Part shown: positions 1 to 5,838 of the stretch, one piece after another
Position numbering within the stretch: the stretch's first letter is position 1
Layout: the number at the start of each line of letters is the position of its first letter
Source: an uncultured Clostridia bacterium
GTDB lineage: Bacteria; Bacillota; Clostridia; Oscillospirales; Ruminococcaceae
Direction of reading: 5' to 3'
DNA length: 11,260 bases
Assembly (NCBI GenBank): GCA_947175045.1
Contig: CAMWLH010000038.1
Span: 1-11,260, forward strand
Position numbers and translations under genes: made by a program
Notes under the pieces: generated by a model
The model's database searches: none
Seen by the model: the letters and a program-made list of their open reading frames with translations, nothing else
Told to the model about the DNA's origin: nothing

Positions 1-76
1 TTGACGCAGCAGACGGCGTGCTATGCCGATTTTTCCTCAAACAAGGTTTTTAGAGGTACCCTTTATATCTCCCTAT

Positions 77-253
77 TTACTGTTTTCTAGCGATACGATA
101 CTCGTCGTCGGGGCTGTAATAGGGACAATTGTCATTTGTGCCGCTCATAAACCTGTACATCTCGTCCTCGTCCAGGTTTACCAAGCAGACATAGCACTCG
201 CACTCCTCATCAAAAACATAATTGACACAATCGTCACAATTCGATACACCCAT
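77..253 (-). CDS. Small cysteine-rich DUF6472-like protein (58 aa)
   Basis: A 58-residue acidic protein whose function is unknown. The open frame extends upstream to 325, but the internal ATG at 253 is chosen because an AGGAGG ribosome binding site sits five bases before it, whereas the longer start has no such site. Cysteines are at 6, 9, 18, 20, 23 and 43. The CxxC at 6-9 with C23 and C43 resembles a small zinc-ribbon-like site, followed by a CPYY motif and a DEYRIARKQ tail. From memory this pattern (paired Cys, LDEDEM, CPYY, DEY) matches the DUF6472 family of short Clostridia proteins; metal binding is inferred. It has no signal peptide or membrane segment, so it is probably cytoplasmic. 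It stands alone, 442 bp from the next gene, and its leader holds a strong inverted repeat described separately. No clear terminator follows within the 76 bases to the window edge. Confidence 0.8.
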   Translation of the reverse strand: MGVSNCDDCVNYVFDEECECYVCLVNLDEDEMYRFMSGTNDNCPYYSPDDEYRIARKQ

Positions 254-264
254 AATTGCCTCCT

Positions 265-332
265 GATTTTTTTGCGACCCGCCCGCAAAAACTCCGCTGC
301 GCTCCGTTTTCACGGACTTTCGCAAAAAAATC
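265..332 (-). repeat. 13-bp perfect inverted repeat in the leader of the DUF6472-like gene
   Basis: Arms at 265-277 and 320-332 are exact reverse complements (GATTTTTTTGCGA on the plus strand). On the minus strand an inner hairpin TCCGT-GAAA-ACGGA, with a GNRA-type tetraloop, lies between them. A second 8-bp pairing, TTTTTGCG with CGCAAAAA around a 7-base loop, uses part of the same 3' arm, so the two folds exclude each other. The ribosome binding site follows the 3' arm directly. It may be a regulatory leader or a small palindromic repeat element; the sequence alone cannot decide. Confidence 0.55.
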
Positions 333-374
333 CCTGCGCGGCTGAGTGCTGCACTTTGCGAATGTTGCTATCCT

Positions 375-398
375 GCGAGAGCCGGGCGTTGCTCTCGC
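375..398. repeat. 8-bp perfect hairpin in intergenic region
   Basis: GCGAGAGC and GCTCTCGC flank an 8-base loop. Neither side has a proper T-tract, so a terminator call is weak. The remainder of the 254-446 spacer shows no open frame with a ribosome binding site and no recognisable RNA gene. Confidence 0.35.
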
Positions 399-446
399 TT
401 TAATGCGGTCAAGCTATGCTGACGAGGGGCTGTGATTCTGTGGAGC

Positions 447-605
447 TTTGTTGACGTGGAGCAAATGATTTAAAAGAATTTCAAAATTCCCGCAAGCACT
501 CTCGGTCGTTCGCTTCGCTCACTCCCTGCGAGCGATTGCGGGAATCGGTCATCGTTTGCCATTCGGCAAACTCGACCTTTTTGAAATTCCACTGCGTGAG
601 CAATT
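447..605 (-). repeat. 159-bp palindromic MITE-like repeat, copy A (inverted)
   Basis: The reverse complement of this segment aligns along its length with the copy at 10977-11135, and both span 159 bp. In element orientation the order is: a degenerate left terminal repeat, GAATTTCAAAA, a first hairpin (548-578) with loop GAAT, a longer G+C-rich hairpin closed by TTCCCGCAA/TTGCGGGAA, TTTTGAAATTC, and the right terminal repeat CGTCAACAAA (matching 8 of 10 bases of the other copy). It differs from copy B at many positions, including a paired C-G to T-A change in the first hairpin. No transposase is encoded, so if mobile it depends on an enzyme in trans. It lies 90 bp beyond the stop of the toroid/DUF4430 gene and may also affect transcript ends there. 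Confidence 0.8.
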
Positions 606-678
606 TGCGGTTGCGATCTGAATGCCCCTTTATGCGCGGGCGGTTTGCGATTCCGATTTGAATGACCCTTTAGCGGGC
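603..678. repeat. Degenerate tandem direct repeat, about 38-40 bp units
   Basis: Two adjacent units share the pattern TTTGCG-TT-CGAT-TGAATG-CCCTTTA-GCGGGCG, the first at about 604-640 and the second at about 642-678. They fill most of the space between copy A of the palindromic repeat and the end of the toroid/DUF4430 gene. An open frame crosses them on the minus strand, but it appears to be a by-product of the repeats. Confidence 0.5.
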
Positions 679-695
679 GTTGCGCCGCCTCTTTT

Positions 696-2297
696 TTACC
701 CAACAGTATAAGTAAACTCCACCCTGTCGCCCTCCGACAGGATATACTCCCCCGAGGAAACGTCGGGGGATTCGCCGTTTACCGTATAAAGCCACCCGCT
801 CATATCCCCGAAGCCGAACTCATATATATGCCCTATCCCCCGCACATATACCCCGTAAAACGAACCCACATAATCCACCGCGACCCGCTGCTCACGGGCG
901 GCGGCAACAAGCGCGTCAAAGGCGGAGGCTCCCTCCTCGGCGGAAACTGTGCATTCAGCTATCACCACGCCATCCTCGGGGATAACGGAGACGGGATTGA
1001 CCCCCTCGTCTATCCTGTCCATAACCGCCAGAGCCGCCAAACAGTCAGCGCCGACAGTCACCCGCATATCCCCCGCGACGCTCTCCGAATAGTACTCCGA
1101 GGGGCTTCTGATATCCAACAGCCATACTCCGCCCGCCGCCGCGAGTATCACCGCCGAGACCGCCACAACAGCTTTTCCGCGCCGCAGCGCTCCAACGATA
1201 ATGCCCGCCAGCCCCACCGCACCGAGAGCCGCGGAAATAATGACCGTAACCGCAAACCCGCTAAGCTCTGTATTTTCGGGCGGGAGTATACCGGCGCTTT
1301 CCTCGGTTTCCGCTGTCGGGGATTTTTCGTGAGTATCAGCGAGGGGTGCTCCCGTGTCCTCTTTGCTCGGCTCGAAAAGGCGCTCGCCGCGTTCCCTTAA
1401 CCGAAGCGCCGTAAGTGCCTGCAGCGCCTGCACCGTCGCCACACCGTTCGTTTTGCCGTCAAGGGTATGGGCGAAGCCCTGCTCCCTGCGGTACTCCAGC
1501 ATTGCCGACAGAGCGCGGCTAACGCGGCTGTCATTCGTATCATAGCCGGCGGCGGTAAAGGCTATTATAGCCTGCGCGGAGCTCTCGCAGTTCTCCTTTC
1601 CCATAGAGGAAAACCCGCCGCTTTCAAGCTGCATATCCGTCAGGCAGTCAAGCGCCGCGCCGAGCGCTTCCTTTGCCGCGGGAGTATCAAGCGGAGCGAG
1701 AGCGTAAATCGCCGCCGCGGTAATATCGCAGTCTGCTTTTTCGCCGCGCAGGGTGAATCCCCCGTCGGGCAGAGCCGCCGATATGATATGCTCCGCCAGG
1801 CTTTCCCGCGTATTGACCCCCTCGTGCTCAGCGCCCGCGCAGTTTGCCGCGACAAGCGCCCATATCCACGCGTTGAGCCCCTGCTTATCGAGATCGGTAT
1901 TATTATATGCAGCCGCGCCGATAAGCTCCGCGGGGCATTCTCCGAAGCCCGACAGCACGACAGCCGCCCGCTGGAGCTCCGTAGGCGGCACAAAGCTCTG
2001 CATCGAAAGCTCCGATACGGCGGCGCGGACGCTCTCCGCATAATCCTCCGAGCCCTCCGCGTACTCCCCGCCAAGCCTTGCCGCGCAGTATGCCGCCCAA
2101 TCCGACTGCCCGAACTCCAGACCCTCGAAAAAGCCGCCGCGCTCTCCCGTCAGATAATCAAAGACCTCTTCAACCGCCGTGCAGTATTCCGTTTTTGGGG
2201 GTATCTCCGCCGCAAGCTCCGCGTGAGATACCGCAGAAAAGCTCAAAGCGGTCTGCGCCGCTATTAGTGCACAGACCGCCGAAAAAATCAACCTCAT
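696..2297 (-). CDS. Transcobalamin/intrinsic-factor-like membrane protein: alpha/alpha toroid, transmembrane hairpin, DUF4430
   Basis: 533 residues, predicted to bind cobamides outside the cell. The start is the ATG at 2297 because it overlaps the TGA of the upstream gene (ATGA), giving translational coupling and placing a signal peptide (1-26, AVSHA before ELAAE) at the N-terminus; the frame opens 11 codons earlier. Residues about 37-300 carry prenyltransferase/squalene-cyclase-type helical repeats (LPDGGF, LESGGF, EQGF, each followed by a TA-AI-AL helix). After a Pro/Glu/Thr-rich linker come two membrane segments (about 347-371 and 376-394) joined by RRGK, then a DUF4430 domain (about 409-533) with the signature SGWLYTVNG and a GDRVEFTYT end. 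Animal intrinsic factor and transcobalamin have the same order of helical barrel then DUF4430-like beta domain, but no membrane hairpin. The positive RRGK turn predicts that both domains face outward. The cobalamin riboswitch upstream supports the role; direct binding is inferred. It could instead present another ligand. Confidence 0.85.
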   Translation of the reverse strand: MRLIFSAVCALIAAQTALSFSAVSHAELAAEIPPKTEYCTAVEEVFDYLTGERGGFFEGLEFGQSDWAAYCAARLGGEYAEGSEDYAESVRAAVSELSMQSFVPPTELQRAAVVLSGFGECPAELIGAAAYNNTDLDKQGLNAWIWALVAANCAGAEHEGVNTRESLAEHIISAALPDGGFTLRGEKADCDITAAAIYALAPLDTPAAKEALGAALDCLTDMQLESGGFSSMGKENCESSAQAIIAFTAAGYDTNDSRVSRALSAMLEYRREQGFAHTLDGKTNGVATVQALQALTALRLRERGERLFEPSKEDTGAPLADTHEKSPTAETEESAGILPPENTELSGFAVTVIISAALGAVGLAGIIVGALRRGKAVVAVSAVILAAAGGVWLLDIRSPSEYYSESVAGDMRVTVGADCLAALAVMDRIDEGVNPVSVIPEDGVVIAECTVSAEEGASAFDALVAAAREQRVAVDYVGSFYGVYVRGIGHIYEFGFGDMSGWLYTVNGESPDVSSGEYILSEGDRVEFTYTVG

Positions 2298-3148
2298 CTT
2301 GACTTTCTTGAAACCGCCACGGCTCCGCACGCGAGAATTACCGCGCCGAACGCCACCGCAACTCCCTCAACGCCCGTATCGGGGCTGCCCTTGCTGTCCG
2401 TTTCGGGAACGCTCACCACATTGTCTGAGCTGTCGGGAGCCGCCTCCTCGGTCGGACGAACCTCCAGCAAAGCCGCTGCAGCGTCTATCTCGGACTGGGT
2501 CGCGCCATATTTAGCCAACACCTCCAGAGCTTCTCCGAGAGCGGAATTATCGCTGCCCGGATCGGTAAAGTCGGCGCACTTTCTGATAAGCTCCGAAGCG
2601 TCGACCTGCTCTACCAGAGCCGCCGCGCCGCCCCAACTGCTGTTGTCAATGCCCAAGTCCGCGCCGTAGCCGTACACCGTATAGCGGAACTCCAGCACGT
2701 CGCCGTCCTGCGGCTCATAATCCGTGATGCCTACCTGAGCGTACTCGCCGTTGACAAAGTAGCTCCAGCCGCTTTCCGCGGTGTAGTCATAAGCCGAAAG
2801 ATAGCCCTCGGTATTGCGCCCCGTCATTTCGGGGCATACCGCCTCTACCTCCGCGGGGATCTCCGCGCCCGTGTCCGTGTCCGCGAAACCCGTAATGTAC
2901 GCGCCGTAATCCGATTCGGTAAGCACCACGCCGTCCTCACCGACAGCCCGCTTTACGATGTCAACGCCCTTGTCGCCCTCATAGATCGGGACGTTCCCGG
3001 GTATGACCGTAATTCCCTGCCCGATAGCGGACTTTATCACAGTAAAGCTCACATATCCCGCAGGATCGTCTGCCGCCGCCGCAAATGACATCATCATTGC
3101 GGAAAGCGCCGCCGCGGTGATTCCCGCGACAATTTTTCCTGTCCTCAT
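2294..3148 (-). CDS. DUF4430 surface protein with SPDTG sorting-type signal
   Basis: 284 residues, secreted. The N-terminus is a signal peptide (about 1-26, MRTGKIVAGI then a hydrophobic stretch ending AAAA). A DUF4430 (transcobalamin C-terminal-like) domain spans about 30-158, with the signature ESGWSYFVNG at 125-134 and GDVLEFRYT at 149-157. A helical spacer (about 175-229) and an acidic Ser/Pro linker follow. The C-terminus has SPDTG (255-259), a hydrophobic segment (262-280) and RKSR, the layout of a sortase substrate with a variant of LPXTG. A GGAGG ribosome binding site lies 8 bases before the start. It is the first gene after a cobalamin riboswitch and overlaps the next gene by 4 bp. 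The likely role is capture or hand-over of cobamides at the cell wall. The fold assignment is firm; ligand binding and sortase processing are inferred, and no sortase gene is in the window. Confidence 0.88.
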   Translation of the reverse strand: MRTGKIVAGITAAALSAMMMSFAAAADDPAGYVSFTVIKSAIGQGITVIPGNVPIYEGDKGVDIVKRAVGEDGVVLTESDYGAYITGFADTDTGAEIPAEVEAVCPEMTGRNTEGYLSAYDYTAESGWSYFVNGEYAQVGITDYEPQDGDVLEFRYTVYGYGADLGIDNSSWGGAAALVEQVDASELIRKCADFTDPGSDNSALGEALEVLAKYGATQSEIDAAAALLEVRPTEEAAPDSSDNVVSVPETDSKGSPDTGVEGVAVAFGAVILACGAVAVSRKSR

Positions 3149-3156
3149 TTCTTATT

Positions 3157-3161
3157 CCTCC
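3157..3161 (-). promoter_or_regulatory. Ribosome binding site of the riboswitch-controlled operon
   Basis: GGAGG on the minus strand, 8 bases before the DUF4430 gene start and only 13 bases after the closing helix of the riboswitch. No terminator hairpin separates them, so ligand control is more likely to act on translation initiation than on early termination. Confidence 0.7.
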
Positions 3162-3174
3162 GATAATTTTTTTA

Positions 3175-3335
3175 CGGCAGCAGGTCTTCCGGCTTGGAAT
3201 ATCCCGCATCGCGCCTGCCTTCCCATGGGCTTGCGCCCCCAGTGACATTAACTGTGACACGATACAACTTCCTCACGGCAGCGGGGACTGCTGCGGATTT
3301 TCACCGCATTCCGAGGTTTCCCTCTTTGCCGACCG
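3175..3335 (-). ncRNA. Cobalamin riboswitch
   Basis: Read on the minus strand, the leader contains the conserved cobalamin aptamer blocks in order: GAGGGAA, GCGGTGAAAATCCGC, CAGTCCCCGCTGCCGTGAG, GTCACTGG, ATGGGAAGGC, then CCAAGCCGGAAGACCTGC. The closing helix pairs CGGTCGGCA (plus-strand positions 3327-3335) with TGCTGCCG (3175-3182), allowing one bulged T and one G-T pair. The predicted transcription start is only a few bases before it. In the known family, binding of a B12 form reduces expression of uptake or synthesis genes, and here the controlled genes are the two DUF4430 proteins. The arrangement with GGGAAGG and the terminal B12-box looks like the common adenosylcobalamin-type class, but ligand preference cannot be settled by eye. 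Confidence 0.96.
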
Positions 3336-3343
3336 CATTATAG

Positions 3344-3372
3344 ATTATATCACCTTTCGGCTTTTTTGTCAA
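3344..3372 (-). promoter_or_regulatory. Consensus sigma-A promoter for the cobalamin operon
   Basis: On the minus strand, TTGACA (3367-3372) and TATAAT (3344-3349) are separated by exactly 17 bases, a perfect match to the housekeeping consensus. The predicted start, near 3337, is just before the riboswitch closing helix. A promoter this strong suggests that expression is limited mainly by the riboswitch. Confidence 0.9.
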
Positions 3373-3380
3373 GCGGAAAT

Positions 3381-3410
3381 TCGGGAACGGCTCTGTGGAA
3401 CCGTTCCCGA
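3381..3410 (-). terminator. Possible terminator hairpin after the phosphopantetheinyl transferase gene
   Basis: A perfect 10-bp stem, TCGGGAACGG with CCGTTCCCGA, and a 10-base loop start 6 bases beyond the stop codon. On the minus strand the stem is followed by ATTTCC rather than a full T-run, so termination efficiency is uncertain. It stands 8 bases before the -35 box of the cobalamin operon and probably insulates it from read-through. Confidence 0.55.
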
Positions 3411-3416
3411 AAAAAA

Positions 3417-4016
3417 TTATACATGATCTATCTCCCGCCCGATTATCACAGCCCGCTCCGCGCCGCTGCCCGAAGCTCCTATCAGGTAATCCCCGTGCAC
3501 AAAGGCGGCAGTGTCGGGCAGCATAAGAGTGTCCACGTTGCGCAGGTCGCGGGTTATGCCAACCCCGAGCCGCTTTAAAAAAGCCTCCTTGAGCACCCAA
3601 GCTCTTATGAAATCCTCGCCCTCGGAGCACGCGGGGCGCTCCCGCTCGCTTAATACGCGATTTACCACCGCCCCGCTCACGCGCCTGTCTCTACGCTCGA
3701 TATCTACGCCGACCTCGCTGTCGGAGAACGCCGCGCACACCGCACCCTTTGTGTGAGACAGCGAGAAATGCAGATCGCTCCCCACAAGATAGGGCTTTCC
3801 GTGCGCCCCCCGCGCAAATTTTACGTCACGCGGAGCCAGACCCGTGCGCTCCCTTATGCCCCACAGCACCAGAACCTCCGCCATCAGCGATTCCACCTTA
3901 GCCGCTTCGTCGCGCTTTTTAAGCACGCTCCGCCGCCGGCTCTCCGTGACCCTCGGCAGGAATTTTTCAACCTCCGCGAAGCTGAGCCCGCGGGTCTCCA
4001 TCAGATAAATGTCCAT
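3417..4016 (-). CDS. 4'-phosphopantetheinyl transferase, Sfp-type
   Basis: 199 residues. The family transfers the phosphopantetheine arm of coenzyme A to a serine of acyl or peptidyl carrier proteins in the cytoplasm. Visible family motifs are HGKPYL (72-77), FSLSH (84-88), the Mg-binding GVDIE (103-107) and WVLKEAFLK (140-148, the WxxKEA motif). It is slightly shorter than typical Sfp (about 220-230 residues). The start is supported by GAGG five bases before the ATG. It lies 34 bp after the Rsm22-like gene and reads as the last gene of that operon. No carrier protein, fatty-acid or nonribosomal peptide gene is in the window, so the substrate cannot be named; it could be the general holo-ACP synthase of the organism or serve a remote pathway. 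Confidence 0.9.
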   Translation of the reverse strand: MDIYLMETRGLSFAEVEKFLPRVTESRRRSVLKKRDEAAKVESLMAEVLVLWGIRERTGLAPRDVKFARGAHGKPYLVGSDLHFSLSHTKGAVCAAFSDSEVGVDIERRDRRVSGAVVNRVLSERERPACSEGEDFIRAWVLKEAFLKRLGVGITRDLRNVDTLMLPDTAAFVHGDYLIGASGSGAERAVIIGREIDHV

Positions 4017-4050
4017 TCTACCTCACCGTAATTGCCGCCGCGTTATCCGC

Positions 4051-4992
4051 TTAAAAGACTTCTCCGCTGCCGGATTTCCTAGCCGCCTTGAACCGCGGGT
4101 CTTTCCGCGTTACCGTGCGCTCCTCAACTCCCTGCGCCGTACACAGCCGCAGGGTTATCCTTCCCGCTTCTATCCTCGGGTGGCGCAGTATCCGCGCCGC
4201 GCAGGGCTCGCACGGCTTCCGGGAGACCGCGATAAAGCCGAATTTCTCGTCCTCATAGGGAGCGTCCCCGCCCTTAAGCCGCTTGTGGAGCCTGCCGCGG
4301 GCTATCCTCGCGGTGAAATGACACCAATCGCCCTCCGTCAGCGGACACTCGCCGATATTCGGGCAGGGCGCGGCAATGCTCCCGCCAAGCCCTGTCAGCA
4401 GCTCTCTCGCCTGCTTTATCTGTGAGAAGCCCTCGGGAGTTCCCGGTTCTATCAAAACCAACAGCTTGTCCGCGGCGCTCCACAGCTGCTCCAGCGCGAG
4501 GCGCCGCCTGTCGGCGGTCATTTCGTTAAGGCAGTACGCCGATATCACCATATCCGCCCGCCGCTCCAAGCCGCTGCTTATATCGCGCTTTATCCACCGA
4601 AAGTCAGCGCCGCAGCGCCGCGAAAGCTCCCTGCCCAAATCTATCATTCCCTGCTCGCGCTCCAGGCAGGTAATGTCCCCGCAGCCTGTCATGAATTGCG
4701 CCGCAAGGCTTGCCGCGCCCGTTCCCGCGCCTACGTCCAGCACCGAGCCAATCTCTCCGCCAAAATGTTTTAGGGTAAGCTCCAGAGCCTTTGCCGCCGC
4801 TCCGAAGGTGGCGGGCATTCTTACCGCGGCGTATGCGAGGATATCGCGGCTGCCGTTGACCAGCGGGCTGCCGCTGCCGCTCTCGGCGCGGTAGCGCTCC
4901 GAAAGGCGCTCCGCCGCCTTTTGCAGACCGTCCTGCTTTGCCGCGAGCTCCTCCACATACTCCCGTATCTCATAAGGAAATTCCATTTTCAT
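4051..4992 (-). CDS. Rsm22-family small-subunit rRNA methyltransferase-like protein
   Basis: 313 residues. The SAM-binding motif LDVGAGTG is at 85-92, an acidic motif II region CLERE at 109-113, and a SAYCLNEMT block at 151-159. Three cysteines follow in the spacing C-x5-C-x7-C (210, 216, 224, in the context CPNIGECPL then WCHF), with a later CEPC (261-264). This arrangement is characteristic of the Rsm22/METTL17 family, which associates with the small ribosomal subunit; mitochondrial members carry an Fe-S cluster on such cysteines. The cluster and rRNA target are inferred here. The gene starts 3 bp after the SGNH hydrolase stop. A second ATG two codons in has a better-placed AAGG site, so the true N-terminus may be MEFPYE. 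It is probably co-transcribed with both neighbours. Confidence 0.85.
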   Translation of the reverse strand: MKMEFPYEIREYVEELAAKQDGLQKAAERLSERYRAESGSGSPLVNGSRDILAYAAVRMPATFGAAAKALELTLKHFGGEIGSVLDVGAGTGAASLAAQFMTGCGDITCLEREQGMIDLGRELSRRCGADFRWIKRDISSGLERRADMVISAYCLNEMTADRRRLALEQLWSAADKLLVLIEPGTPEGFSQIKQARELLTGLGGSIAAPCPNIGECPLTEGDWCHFTARIARGRLHKRLKGGDAPYEDEKFGFIAVSRKPCEPCAARILRHPRIEAGRITLRLCTAQGVEERTVTRKDPRFKAARKSGSGEVF

Positions 4993-4995
4993 GCC

Positions 4996-5751
4996 TTAAA
5001 AATAATTGTTGTATATCTCCTTGGACACAAATTCGCCCTGGAGCAGCTGACCGTTTTCCTTGGGATGAAGCCCGTCGCTGAGATACCTGCCCTCGCCGCC
5101 GTCGACCTCGAATTTCTCGCATATCCCGCAGCCGCCGTAGCAGTCTATTATCTGCACCGAAAGCTCTCGGCAGACAGCTCTCATACTCTCTATGAGAATG
5201 CGATTCTTGGCGTTATGCTCGGGATTCGCCGCCTGTATCGGCGTCATCACGAAAACGCGGCACTCGGGGAATTTTTCCTTGATAAGCTGTATGCACCGGC
5301 GCATAGCTCCCGCCTCGGTAAAGAGATCGGCGCTGTCCGCGCTCTTTCCCTCAAGAGCCTTCTCTGCGCTGCCCACACATTCCGCCGCGTCATTTGTTCC
5401 ATAGGCGAACACGAAAATATCGGGCGCGGGATACTCCCCGCTCTCAACCTCGGCGAGGAACTTCTGTATATGTACCACGGCGCAGTTATTCATGCGCATT
5501 TGGAGCTCCTCCGCGTCCTCCGTGGGCTCCCAGCCCGCGCTTATTCCCGCAAAGTCGGGCGAGCCGTAATCCTGCGTGGTAATGGTCTTGCCGCCGCACT
5601 CCACGCTTCTCTTATACCACACCGAGCTTCCGACCGCGGAATTGTGGTGGCTTTTCATATTAAGCGACCTGTACACATGATAGCTCCACTGGTTGCCCTG
5701 CGTAATGCTGTCGCCCGATACCCCCAGATTTAATTCCTTAAAATTTTTCAT
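4996..5751 (-). CDS. SGNH/GDSL-family hydrolase
   Basis: 251 residues. The SGNH blocks are visible: GDSIT (13-17, nucleophile Ser15), a Gly in SAVGSS (38-43), GTND (118-121) and the catalytic pair in DGLHP (Asp226, His229). Members hydrolyse esters such as acetyl groups on carbohydrates, acyl chains or thioesters; the substrate here is unknown. There is no signal peptide, so it is probably cytoplasmic. It is the first gene of an operon with the Rsm22-like and phosphopantetheinyl transferase genes, preceded by its own promoter. A GGAGAG site precedes the ATG by 6 bases. Nothing in its neighbours points to a carbohydrate pathway. Confidence 0.88.
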   Translation of the reverse strand: MKNFKELNLGVSGDSITQGNQWSYHVYRSLNMKSHHNSAVGSSVWYKRSVECGGKTITTQDYGSPDFAGISAGWEPTEDAEELQMRMNNCAVVHIQKFLAEVESGEYPAPDIFVFAYGTNDAAECVGSAEKALEGKSADSADLFTEAGAMRRCIQLIKEKFPECRVFVMTPIQAANPEHNAKNRILIESMRAVCRELSVQIIDCYGGCGICEKFEVDGGEGRYLSDGLHPKENGQLLQGEFVSKEIYNNYF

Positions 5752-5790
5752 AATATCTCTCCGTTAATTATTGCGGTGTCCCGCTATATT

Positions 5791-5819
5791 ATTGTAATAT
5801 ATTATCGCACTTTTGTAAA
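5791..5819 (-). promoter_or_regulatory. Sigma-A-type promoter of the SGNH hydrolase operon
   Basis: On the minus strand, TTTACA (5814-5819) and TACAAT (5791-5796) are 17 bases apart, each one mismatch from consensus. The promoter lies in the 87-bp AT-rich gap after the radical SAM gene, which supports a separate transcription unit. An overlapping TATAAT-like region makes the exact -10 box slightly uncertain. Confidence 0.65.
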
Positions 5820-5838
5820 GGGGGTTGCGAAAAGTTTT

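Noticed and set aside
1..12. TTGACGCAG at the window start as a possible end of another palindromic repeat
   Set aside because: Only about eight bases match the terminal repeat and nothing of the inner hairpins follows, so chance is the simpler explanation.
254..325. Longer N-terminus for the DUF6472-like protein
   Set aside because: The extra 24 codons are encoded by the palindromic leader, and the AGGAGG site fits only the internal ATG.
23..403. 126-codon plus-strand open frame
   Set aside because: It runs antisense to the DUF6472-like gene and its leader and has no ribosome binding site; the minus-strand gene has a strong one and a family-like Cys pattern.
470..703. 77-codon open frame on the minus strand spanning copy A and the direct repeats
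   Set aside because: It is made almost wholly of repeat sequence, has Arg/Lys-rich low-complexity content, and starts inside the end of the preceding gene without a convincing ribosome binding site.
2298..2330. Upstream ATG of the toroid/DUF4430 gene
   Set aside because: It would put 11 polar, basic residues before the signal peptide; the ATGA overlap with the upstream stop codon is a better start.
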